The translations under genes were made by a program, and so were the position numbers. From contig CAZCMI010000003.1 of the NCBI GenBank assembly GCA_964499955.1, positions 1 through 48,736 of the forward strand: 48,736 nt of DNA, read 5' to 3'. Origin of the DNA: JAJYIV01 sp964499955 (GTDB taxonomy: Bacteria; Patescibacteriota; Patescibacteriia; UBA9934; GWF2-40-263). Positions 15,559 through 22,572 of the stretch are shown here, piece after piece. Within the stretch, counting starts at the first letter, position 1; each line of letters starts with the position of its first letter. Below the pieces are notes generated by a model. The model did no database searches, had not been told where the DNA came from, and worked only from the letters and a program-made list of their open reading frames with translations.

Positions 15559-15981
15559 ATGCAATACAGATCGATGGTCTATCTCATCCAGTGCTACATG
15601 GAAAAAGTCTTACCAGATGGATTCCTCTGTTACGTCGAAGAAAACAGAAAGTCATGCAGGGTAAAAGTCGGGACAAAGGACAAGCTGTATTTCGCCACAA
15701 CGATTCATCATCCAACAGCTCTTCTCTCGAAACGCTTTCAGGATGATCTACGGCAATCGTTGAATGCAAAGCTGCTTACAACCAAGGCCAATCACGCTCT
15801 TGTGCAACGAATGAAACGGTTCGAGTTCAAGAAAAGGACAGCGAAAGAGAAGAAACTGCATCGATTTGCAAATGCCTATGAACTCCAAAAACGAGAGACG
15901 GAATCCAACCGTCGCCGCGCCGAAGCAAAGGCGCGAAATGCCCCCTCCAAAATCCCCCGGAAGGCCGACGGTGATGAGTGA
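15559..15981 (+). CDS. Hypothetical basic island protein
   Basis: 140 residues from the ATG at 15559; the frame is open further upstream through the candidate RNA, but no better start is seen. The N-terminal half is mixed alpha/beta (MVYLIQCYMEKVLPDGFLCYVEENRKSCRV in outline), the C-terminal half is a strongly basic helix rich in Lys, Arg and Glu (KKRTAKEKKLHRF, NRRRAEAKARN), which suggests nucleic-acid binding. It overlaps the following gene in another frame. No family recognised. Confidence 0.6.
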   Translation: MQYRSMVYLIQCYMEKVLPDGFLCYVEENRKSCRVKVGTKDKLYFATTIHHPTALLSKRFQDDLRQSLNAKLLTTKANHALVQRMKRFEFKKRTAKEKKLHRFANAYELQKRETESNRRRAEAKARNAPSKIPRKADGDE

Positions 15982-16336
15982 GCAGGTTCTTGCAAAACTC
16001 GAAGACGCCTTCCGTTTTGGCGCAACGAAGAATGAAGCCTGTTTGTGGGCAGGAATCGATGCTTCCACGCTTTGGAGACATGAAGAAAAAGATCCTGATT
16101 TTGCAATGAAAATCGAGGCTTGGCAGAACGAGCTTGTCTCGATTGCCCGCGCGAACATTGCGAAGTCCATCCGGTCGGGCTGCGTCACCGATAGCTGGAC
16201 GTTCTTGAAGGCAAAACGAAAAGAAGAGTTCGCGGAACAGAAAAACTTCCGGCCAACTGAAAACGCACTTACAGCAGACGACCTTGAGGACATAGCAAGA
16301 AACGGTGTGATTGCAATCGATGACGACGGCTCATAG
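15938..16336 (+). CDS. HTH protein resembling phage small-terminase-like or homeodomain-like proteins
   Basis: 132 residues if started at the ATG at 15938, which keeps the family-typical GRPTVMSEQVLAKLEDAF opening; starts at 15866 or 15974 are alternatives, the last overlapping the previous stop. The segment ATKNEACLWAGIDASTLWRHEEKDPDF is a helix-turn-helix seen in small terminase subunits and related DNA-binding proteins of phages and mobile elements. The C-terminus is acidic. It probably binds DNA and may regulate the element. No large terminase is present, so a packaging role is not supported. Confidence 0.68.
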   Translation: MPPPKSPGRPTVMSEQVLAKLEDAFRFGATKNEACLWAGIDASTLWRHEEKDPDFAMKIEAWQNELVSIARANIAKSIRSGCVTDSWTFLKAKRKEEFAEQKNFRPTENALTADDLEDIARNGVIAIDDDGS

Positions 16337-16352
16337 GGAGCTCTAAACCAAC

Positions 16353-16520
16353 ATGCTAAATCAAAGCCAGCAAAATCGGATTTTCTCCCCCGAGCAAATA
16401 GACTCATTTGCTGGTTTTTTCAATACTCTACAAAAGATTCACGGAAGGCTGATCGCCAGCGGTTACACCATCAAAGACGGCAAGCTCATCCCTCCAGAGC
16501 AAAAACCTGCTAAAATCTAA
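16353..16520 (+). CDS. Possible small ORF before the recombinase
   Basis: 55 codons, beginning MLNQSQQNRIF and ending PPEQKPAKI. It fits between the HTH gene and the recombinase, ends 9 bases before the recombinase ATG and its reading frame looks protein-like (GRLIASGYTIKDGKLI). Against it, a hairpin AGCAAAT-AGACTC-ATTTGCT followed by TTTTTT lies inside the frame, which could terminate the upstream transcript. Confidence 0.4.
   Translation: MLNQSQQNRIFSPEQIDSFAGFFNTLQKIHGRLIASGYTIKDGKLIPPEQKPAKI
16397..16425 (+). terminator. Possible terminator inside the small ORF
   Basis: AGCAAAT / ATTTGCT stem with a six-base loop, then GG and six T. It would end transcription from the HTH-protein gene before the recombinase. 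Confidence 0.45.
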
Positions 16521-16529
16521 CGAACCGGT

Positions 16530-18305
16530 ATGAAAAAGAATGCGTATCTAGTCTACTGTCGCAAAAGCACAGACGACACACAGAACCAAAAGAACTCGAT
16601 TCCGTATCAGGTCGATGAGTGTTTGAGTTTTGCGAAAAAGAACGGCTTGCTTGTTGCTGAGGAGAGTATCGACAGTTTTCTCGAGAACGGGGTAATCCGG
16701 GAAAAGCACACCGCATTCAAAACGGCAGAGATCGAGTTCACGCCGGACGGACGCGTCAGCTACAAGATTGAGCGCCCGAAGTTTCAACGGATGGCTCAAG
16801 CGTTTTTGAAGGGAGAGTACAAAGGCGTGATCTGTCTTTGCTGGGATCGCATTAGTCGCAATGAGCAGGACGACATGCTCATCAAAAACCTGATGGACAA
16901 CGGGGTGGATTTCCAGTTCGTTCAGGTAACGTACGACAAGACAAGCTCAGGCGCATTGCACCGCGACATCGATGGGATGTTCGCTCAACATTACTCCCGC
17001 GTCATCAGCGAGAAGGTGCGCAATACTTTTGAAAAGTTCCGAGCGCAAGGTCGCTGTCTCGGCCCGGCTCCTATCGGCTATCTAGACTTCGGTTCAGACG
17101 ACAAAAGAATCGACCCCGTGCGTGGCGCTATTGTGGCACGCATTTTTGAGCTCTACGCCACCGGAGAGTGGAGTTTTGCGCAGTTGGCTAAATGGGCAAA
17201 CAAGGAGGGGCTGACGACGAAGCCATCTCGCGCTCGCCGTACACGCCACCAAATCCTTTCAAATGACGAAAGCGAGATTTTGCAGGTCAGCCGTCCCATC
17301 ACAGCAAAGACAATGGAGAATCTCTTGAAGAATCCGGCCTACGTCGGTAAGCACAAGGGCAAGGACGGTCGTGTTTGGGCTTGCAAACACCCCTCGCTCA
17401 TCAATGAGAGCCTTTACCAGAAAGTCCAAAAAGCACTCGTCTCGCGCAATGTAAGCGTTCACTACATCGACAAGGACTTCATTCTTTTCAGAAACCTCGT
17501 TCACTGCTCCTGTGGTCGCGCCTATTCCGCCTACGAGCAGAAAGGTGCCATGTACTACCGATCTCGATGCAAGCCCGGATGCACGAATACCAAGGTCAAC
17601 ACGAACGAAGACGAAATCAACGGGGCTATAGAGGCATTCTTGGATCGAATCTACTTTACCGAGGAAGAGATGATCGACATTGAGTTAGGCGCACATTCTG
17701 GCCTCGACCGTATTGCAGCCAAACGCGACAAGGAGCTCGCGGATCTCGAACGTGAACGTAAGCGCATTTACGGGGATTTGGATTACCTAAAGAAAAACAA
17801 AATCACACTACTGAGGAACGGCGTATCAAGTCTTGAAGATTACGCAAATGATTTGATTCGTCTTGAGGGGGAGCTAGCCGAGGTATCCGAAAAGATGGAG
17901 AACTATCGGGAGGCTGAGGGAGAAATGTTGAAATACGTCCTGACCTTTTCCGAACTCGTAAAAATGGCTAGCCAATACTACAAACACGCACTTGATACGG
18001 AAAAGCGTGACATCCTCATCGATGTGTTTACCGAACTGGTTTTTGCTGATGGCGAGTTTCACTTCAAGCCAAAAGATGGCTATTTAGCCCTTTTTGATAG
18101 GCACGACAAAACGAAAACCACTCAAGTTGCCCTGAGTGGTGTTCGTGGCTCCGAGGGTGGGATTCGAACCCACGACCAATGGATTACGCTGATCGCCCGG
18201 TTTCCCGGACGCGCGGACTATATCTTCATCCGTCCCTGGCGGGCGAGGATGCGGGGTGCTTCGAACCGCGCAAGCGCGGCCCTACTCCTTGCGGATAGTC
18301 TCTGA
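16530..18305 (+). CDS. Large serine recombinase (site-specific integrase of the island)
   Basis: 591 codons. The resolvase catalytic domain starts with YLVYCRKSTDDTQNQ, where Ser14 is the likely nucleophile, and has WDRISRNEQD with the conserved arginines. A recombinase domain follows (APIGYLDF to KWANKEGL, with DPVRGAIVARIFELYATGEWSF), then a zinc-ribbon region with CSCGRAYSAYEQKG and CKPGC, and a long coiled coil (about 400-475). It cuts and rejoins attachment sites by a phosphoserine intermediate. The frame has no stop before the tRNA-Asn gene: roughly the last 60 residues (from GSEGGIRTHDQ on) are an antisense translation of the tRNA and its intron, so the native C-terminus was probably changed on integration. 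Confidence 0.9.
   Translation: MKKNAYLVYCRKSTDDTQNQKNSIPYQVDECLSFAKKNGLLVAEESIDSFLENGVIREKHTAFKTAEIEFTPDGRVSYKIERPKFQRMAQAFLKGEYKGVICLCWDRISRNEQDDMLIKNLMDNGVDFQFVQVTYDKTSSGALHRDIDGMFAQHYSRVISEKVRNTFEKFRAQGRCLGPAPIGYLDFGSDDKRIDPVRGAIVARIFELYATGEWSFAQLAKWANKEGLTTKPSRARRTRHQILSNDESEILQVSRPITAKTMENLLKNPAYVGKHKGKDGRVWACKHPSLINESLYQKVQKALVSRNVSVHYIDKDFILFRNLVHCSCGRAYSAYEQKGAMYYRSRCKPGCTNTKVNTNEDEINGAIEAFLDRIYFTEEEMIDIELGAHSGLDRIAAKRDKELADLERERKRIYGDLDYLKKNKITLLRNGVSSLEDYANDLIRLEGELAEVSEKMENYREAEGEMLKYVLTFSELVKMASQYYKHALDTEKRDILIDVFTELVFADGEFHFKPKDGYLALFDRHDKTKTTQVALSGVRGSEGGIRTHDQWITLIARFPGRADYIFIRPWRARMRGASNRASAALLLADSL
18106..18140 (-). terminator. Terminator of tRNA-Asn
   Basis: On the minus strand ACCACTCA / TGAGTGGT (eight pairs, eight-base loop) is followed by TTTTCGTTTTG. 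It lies five bases beyond the tRNA CCA end and inside the recombinase reading frame on the other strand. Confidence 0.8.
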
Positions 18306-18480
18306 ACCTTCCCGGCGCCTTCCGGCGCGCGGGCTCGGCTGCTGATTACCCTGCCTGGGCGGCGAGGGCTTCCAGCAATTCTCCCCGTGTTCATTCCGGC
18401 GTCTCCGCCGGAAGCTGCTATTTTGGACCCGTGCGGGCCCTGGTTCACAGTCCACTGCTCTGCCGCTGAGCTACCTCGGA
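18146..18480 (-). tRNA. trnN: tRNA-Asn(GUU) interrupted by a group I intron
   Basis: Two exons on the minus strand: 18447-18480 (34 bases) and 18146-18186 (41 bases). Joined they give a complete cloverleaf with encoded CCA: acceptor TCCGAGG/CCTCGGA, D stem GCTC/GAGC, anticodon stem GTGGA/TCCAT with loop CTGTTAA (anticodon GTT) and T arm GTGGG-TTCGAAT-CCCAC. The intron lies between anticodon bases 35 and 36. The unspliced gene is antisense to the 3' end of the recombinase reading frame. No second tRNA is seen in the window. Confidence 0.93.
18187..18446 (-). ncRNA. Group I self-splicing intron in tRNA-Asn
   Basis: 260 bases with no internal protein gene. The 5' exon ends in U and the intron ends in G, as group I splicing requires. 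Conserved core elements occur in order: P-like GAATTGCTGGAAGCCC, Q-like GGTAATCAGCAGC, R-like GGTTCAGAGACTA and S-like AAGATATAGTCC. A P1 helix can be drawn from exon GGAC/GTCC and TGTG/CGCA, which puts the splice-site U opposite a G. The small size and tRNA location recall the tRNA introns of cyanobacteria and other bacteria, but insertion after position 35 of tRNA-Asn is not one of the classical sites I know. Confidence 0.9.
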
Positions 18481-18500
18481 ATCTTGGTGCGGCGAGCGGA

Positions 18501-18529
18501 ACTATACCAATCGACCGAAAACCTGGCAA
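18501..18529 (-). promoter_or_regulatory. Promoter of tRNA-Asn
   Basis: Minus strand TTGCCA (18524-18529) and TATAGT (18501-18506) with an exact 17-base spacer, 20 bases before the mature tRNA 5' end. Confidence 0.8.
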
Positions 18530-18618
18530 GGTGTGTATAAATGGCCGCCCAGGATTGACGTAAGCGCGAAAACGTGGTTGAATAGGCCACTTATCCACGG
18601 CCCGGCGAATCCCCGCGT

Positions 18619-19311
18619 ATGCACCGCCATCCGATCATCCGGCTTTCCCTCGTCGCGGCGTTTTTGGCCCTTGCCTCAAGCGTAGTTTTGGCTGCCGCCT
18701 ACCAGCCCGCCGAGCCGGCAAGCGACGTGGTTGCCACGCCGCCCACGGTGGAATCTTCCCTCCCCGCCCAGGAAAACGAAGAAACAGCCGACCCCGCACC
18801 CACCTCGACCTCTCCCCTCTCCCTCCCGATGGCCGACGCGCACGCCCGCGTGACCAAGAAAACCTTCGGCTTGGCCGTCAGCCCGGAAACCTCCCCCGTG
18901 CCCAACGACCGGTTCACCGGGTACCACGTCGGCGTGGACTTCGAGGTTTCGGAGGAAGAACAGGGCGTCGACGTGCCCGTCTGGGCCGTCTGCGACGGTC
19001 CGCTGCTGCGCAAGGGCTTCGCGCGCGGGTACGGCGGCTATGCGCTGCAGGCCTGTGAGATCGACGGCGAACCCGCCACCATCGTCTACGGCCATCTGGA
19101 CGAAAAAAGCATCACGCACGCCATAAGCAACACCTTGGTGCGCGGAGAAACCGTCGGTCTGCTCGGCGAGGGGCACAGCCCGGAAACGGACGGCGTGCGC
19201 AAGCACTTGCACCTCGGCATCCACCGCGGCACTGACATCGACATCCGCGGATACGTGCGGACCGCCGACGAAATCAACGCGTGGCTCGACCCGCTCGCGC
19301 TCATGCCATAG
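18619..19311 (+). CDS. Secreted M23-family (LytM-like) metallopeptidase
   Basis: 230 residues. A signal peptide (hydrophobic LVAAFLALASSVVLAAA) is followed by a low-complexity Pro/Thr/Glu spacer to about residue 75. The M23 domain has YHVGVDFEV (zinc ligands His and Asp), VYGHLDEK and KHLHLGIH (the HxH motif), the full set for a zinc endopeptidase that cuts peptidoglycan cross-bridges outside the membrane. The insertion between HVGVD and VYGHLD is of normal length. It lies in the same direction as the oxidase-dehydrogenase gene, separated by a hairpin at that gene's start. Likely role in cell-wall remodelling. Confidence 0.9.
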   Translation: MHRHPIIRLSLVAAFLALASSVVLAAAYQPAEPASDVVATPPTVESSLPAQENEETADPAPTSTSPLSLPMADAHARVTKKTFGLAVSPETSPVPNDRFTGYHVGVDFEVSEEEQGVDVPVWAVCDGPLLRKGFARGYGGYALQACEIDGEPATIVYGHLDEKSITHAISNTLVRGETVGLLGEGHSPETDGVRKHLHLGIHRGTDIDIRGYVRTADEINAWLDPLALMP

Positions 19312-19407
19312 CGACATCCTGCGACGCCAAACGCTCGCCAGCGGCAACCAACGTCAGCCAGGGCAGCCGGAACAACCAACCGATTGAGCCGACATACGAA
19401 ACGGCGT

Positions 19408-19440
19408 AAGATGACGGGGATATGCCCCGTCATTTTTCTT
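19408..19440 (+). terminator. Terminator hairpin enclosing the next gene's start codon
   Basis: ATGACGGGG (19411-19419) pairs perfectly with CCCCGTCAT (19425-19433), then TTTTCTT. The five-base loop is ATATG, which includes the ATG start of the following gene. It is likely both the terminator of the M23 peptidase gene and a structure masking the next start codon. Confidence 0.7.
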
Positions 19441-21869
19441 TCCGCGCCGGCCGCGCCGCCGCGCTCTGCGGCCTCGTCGCGTTCGGCAGCGTCGCCGCCG
19501 CCGGGTTCCTTGCCGCGCCGGTTTCCGCGCATGATTCCCCGCTGCCGGAAGGCATCCTGGCCCAAGCGCCGGGCGATCCGCGCGTGTATTTCATCCAAGA
19601 CGGCCAAAAGCGCTGGGTCGTTTCGGAACAGGCGTTCCTGACCCAGGGGTTCCGCTGGTCCGACATCGCCGTCGTGGAGCCGCAACAGCTGGCGGCCTCC
19701 CCCGAAGGCGCCGCCATCACCCACGAAACCTTCCTCGGCCTGGCCGTCGACCCCCTGCTCCTGCCCGACCTCGTACCCGTCGCGCCGTACGACATCCGGT
19801 TTGCCGTGGAAGAAGGGCGGACGCGCCTGCGGTTCACCGCCACGTTTTGGAACCGTGGAACCGGCGCGCTGGAACTGCGCACGCCCGCCGCGGCCGCATC
19901 CGGCGCCGACGAAACCTTCGACGCCTCCCAACGCCTCTTCCGCGCGGACGGCAGCTTCGTCGACCGTCCGGTCGGCACGTTGTTCTGGCACGACATCCAC
20001 GACCACTACCACTACGACGACTTCGGCGAATACGTCCTGAAACTCATCCGCCCCGCCGAAGCCGGTGCGGTCGACGGCCAGGCTGTGACCCAAAAAACCA
20101 CGTTCTGCATGCGCGACGACCAAACCATCGACGCGCCCGCGGACGCCCCGCGCCAGCCCCGCACGTACAGCGGCTGCCGGGGGAACGCGCAAGGCGTCTC
20201 CGTCGGTTGGGCCGACGTCTACCCGTCCACCCTGCCCGACCAATACTTCGACGTGACCGGCTTCCCCGCCGGCGTCTATGCCCTGTCGTTCACGGTCGAC
20301 CCGCACGGTGCCTTCGCCGAACGCCACCACGACAACAATACGAGCACCACGCTGGTCGAACTGAACCCCGCCGCCCGCACGGTGCGCGTCCTGGCGAGCG
20401 CCTCGGCCTACGTTACGCCTGGCAACCAGTTTCCCGACGGCATGCTGATCCGCGCCGAAGGCGACCCGCGCGTGTACGTCCTGCACCGGAACGCCAAACG
20501 CTGGATCCGCAATGAACGGGTATTCGCCTCCTACGGTTACGCCGACGGGGATATTTACGTTCTCCCTGCCGGGGCCGTGGCGGCCATCCCGAACGCCCGG
20601 TTGGTCCGGTCCGAAGCGGGCGCGGTCTACGTCCTCAACGACGCCGGATACCGCCGGCGCATCCTGGCCCCGGACGTCCTCGCCTCCTACGGCTGGACCG
20701 TGGGCCACGCACCCGTCGTCAACGAGGAAGAACTCGCGTCCTATCCGCCGTCCGACCTCATCCTACCCGACGGCACCGACCGCGTGTACGACGTCGGGCT
20801 GAAGCGGTTCGTCGGCACCCTCGGCTCGCTCCCCTCCCTCGGGCTCAACCCGGCAGCCGTTCATGTGGTGAACGAAACGGACTTCCTGTCGTACGCCGCC
20901 AGCGTGATCGTTACCGGGTTGGACGTGCCGTGGGCCGTCGCCTTCCTCCCCGACGGTGACATGCTCGTCACCGAACGCCCGGGCACGCTGCGCCGCCTGG
21001 GAACGCAACCCGCCGCCTTCCCGGTTCCGGCCGTGGCCGAAGCAGGCGAAGGCGGATTGATGGGCATCGCACTGCACCCGGATTTCGCCACCAACCGCCA
21101 GGTCTACCTCTACTACACGACGGCGAACCCCTCGCGGAACCGCGTCACCCGCTTCGTGTTGGAAGACGACCGCCTGGCGTTCGACCGGGTCATCCTGGAC
21201 GACATCCCCTCGGCCCTCTATCACGACGGCGGCGGCATCGCCTTCGGCCCCGACGGCATGCTCTACCTCACCACCGGGGACGCGAGCAACGCCAACGCGG
21301 CCCAAAACCTGTCCTCGCTCGCCGGCAAAACCCTCCGCCTCACGCCCGACGGCGGCATTCCCGCGGACAACCCCTTCGGCACGGCCGTCTGGTCCTACGG
21401 CCATCGCAACGCGCAGGGGCTGGCCTGGGACGCGCAGGGCCGCCTGTGGCAGACCGAACACGGACGCACGGGCGCCTCAACCGGCTTCGACGAACTGAAC
21501 CTGGTGGAAAAAGGCGGCAACTACGGCTGGCCGACCATCCAGGGAGACCAGACCCGCGCGGGCATGGTCGCTCCGGTACGCCAGTCCGGCGCCTCCGTCA
21601 CCTGGGCGCCCTCCGGCATCGCCTTCGCGGACGGGACGCTGTTCTTCGCCGGCCTGTTCGGCCAGTCCTTGTACGCCGCGGACGTGGGCGAAGACGGGTC
21701 CGTGACGAACTTCCGACAATACTTCCGCGGCACCCACGGCCGCCTGCGCGCCGTGACCGTCGGCCCCGACGGGTTCCTCTACGTCACCACCTCCAACCGC
21801 GACGACCGCGGAACCGCGCGCGCGGGAGACGACAAGATTCTGCGCATCGCGCCGGATTTCTTGAAATGA
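19422..21869 (+). CDS. Secreted fusion of lysyl-oxidase-like and PQQ-type sugar dehydrogenase domains
   Basis: 815 residues. Signal peptide (1-36); a surface repeat (~42-100: DPRVYFIQDGQKRWVVSEQAF); a lysyl-oxidase-like domain (~114-315) with the copper motif WHDIHDHYHY (His193, 195, 197); three more surface repeats (~338-490); and a glucose/sorbosone dehydrogenase-type beta propeller (~495-815) with GLDVPWAVAFLPDG, ALYHDGGGIAFGPDG and WSYGHRNAQGLAWD. Both catalytic modules are oxidoreductases, so it probably oxidises envelope or extracellular amines and sugars using oxygen or another acceptor. No PQQ biosynthesis genes are visible. The ATG at 19422 lies in a hairpin loop. Confidence 0.85.
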   Translation: MPRHFSFRAGRAAALCGLVAFGSVAAAGFLAAPVSAHDSPLPEGILAQAPGDPRVYFIQDGQKRWVVSEQAFLTQGFRWSDIAVVEPQQLAASPEGAAITHETFLGLAVDPLLLPDLVPVAPYDIRFAVEEGRTRLRFTATFWNRGTGALELRTPAAAASGADETFDASQRLFRADGSFVDRPVGTLFWHDIHDHYHYDDFGEYVLKLIRPAEAGAVDGQAVTQKTTFCMRDDQTIDAPADAPRQPRTYSGCRGNAQGVSVGWADVYPSTLPDQYFDVTGFPAGVYALSFTVDPHGAFAERHHDNNTSTTLVELNPAARTVRVLASASAYVTPGNQFPDGMLIRAEGDPRVYVLHRNAKRWIRNERVFASYGYADGDIYVLPAGAVAAIPNARLVRSEAGAVYVLNDAGYRRRILAPDVLASYGWTVGHAPVVNEEELASYPPSDLILPDGTDRVYDVGLKRFVGTLGSLPSLGLNPAAVHVVNETDFLSYAASVIVTGLDVPWAVAFLPDGDMLVTERPGTLRRLGTQPAAFPVPAVAEAGEGGLMGIALHPDFATNRQVYLYYTTANPSRNRVTRFVLEDDRLAFDRVILDDIPSALYHDGGGIAFGPDGMLYLTTGDASNANAAQNLSSLAGKTLRLTPDGGIPADNPFGTAVWSYGHRNAQGLAWDAQGRLWQTEHGRTGASTGFDELNLVEKGGNYGWPTIQGDQTRAGMVAPVRQSGASVTWAPSGIAFADGTLFFAGLFGQSLYAADVGEDGSVTNFRQYFRGTHGRLRAVTVGPDGFLYVTTSNRDDRGTARAGDDKILRIAPDFLK

Positions 21870-21909
21870 TATGCGCGCCTAGGCGAAATCTGCTATCGTG
21901 TTCCGCGTT

Positions 21910-22572
21910 ATGGCCGTTCCCCGCGCGCACCATTCCCTGCAAGTCGCCGCCGTCGTGGCGTTTCTCGGCGCCATGTCCCTGCTGGCGTGGAAACTGTCCA
22001 AGGCCTGGACCGTGCTGTTGGAATTGTCCGCCTGGTGGGTGGGGGCGCTGGTGGCGCTCGTCATCGCCGGGTACGTGCTGGCCGATTTCGTCTCCGGCCT
22101 CGTCCATTTCCTGGGCGACACCTTCGGCAGCGAACGCACGCCCGTGCTCGGCAAGGCCTTCATCCATCCGTTCCGCGAGCACCACGTGGACCAGACGGCC
22201 ATCTGCCACCACGGCTTCTTTGAAGTGAACGGGAATAACTCGCTGATCTCGCTGCCCTTTGCCCTGCTGGCGGCGTGGATCGCCCCTGTGCATCCCTTGT
22301 TGGCCGCGCTGATCTTCTTCTTCCTGCTGGGCATTCTCGCCACCAACCAGTTCCACAAATGGGCCCACGCGCCGCAGGTGCCGCGCTTCGTGGCCTGGCT
22401 GCAACGCCGTCGCCTCATCTTGTCGCCGAAACACCACGCCGTGCACCACACGCCGCCGCACGACACCTATTTCTGCATCACCGCGGGCTGGATGAACCCC
22501 ATCCTCCACCGCATCGGGTTTTTCCCGTTCATGCGCCGCACCCTCGGCACGGTCCTGCCGGCGGGAGAGTAA
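21910..22572 (+). CDS. carF: CarF/TMEM189-type plasmanylethanolamine desaturase-like protein
   Basis: 220 residues from the ATG at 21910. It has hydrophobic segments at the N-terminus and centre and the histidine motifs of the Kua/TMEM189/CarF lipid-desaturase family: SGLVHFLGDTFGS, FREHHVDQTAICHHGFFE, NQFHKWAHA and LSPKHHAVHHTPPHDTYFCITAGW. In animals and myxobacteria this membrane di-iron enzyme makes the vinyl-ether bond of plasmalogens with O2. The family match is strong; activity requires ether-lipid precursors, whose biosynthesis genes are not in this window. It converges with the ABC-F gene. Confidence 0.88.
   Translation: MAVPRAHHSLQVAAVVAFLGAMSLLAWKLSKAWTVLLELSAWWVGALVALVIAGYVLADFVSGLVHFLGDTFGSERTPVLGKAFIHPFREHHVDQTAICHHGFFEVNGNNSLISLPFALLAAWIAPVHPLLAALIFFFLLGILATNQFHKWAHAPQVPRFVAWLQRRRLILSPKHHAVHHTPPHDTYFCITAGWMNPILHRIGFFPFMRRTLGTVLPAGE

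Noticed and set aside
14178..18305. Complete prophage
   Set aside because: There is no capsid, portal, tail or large terminase gene; only a small HTH protein resembles phage proteins.
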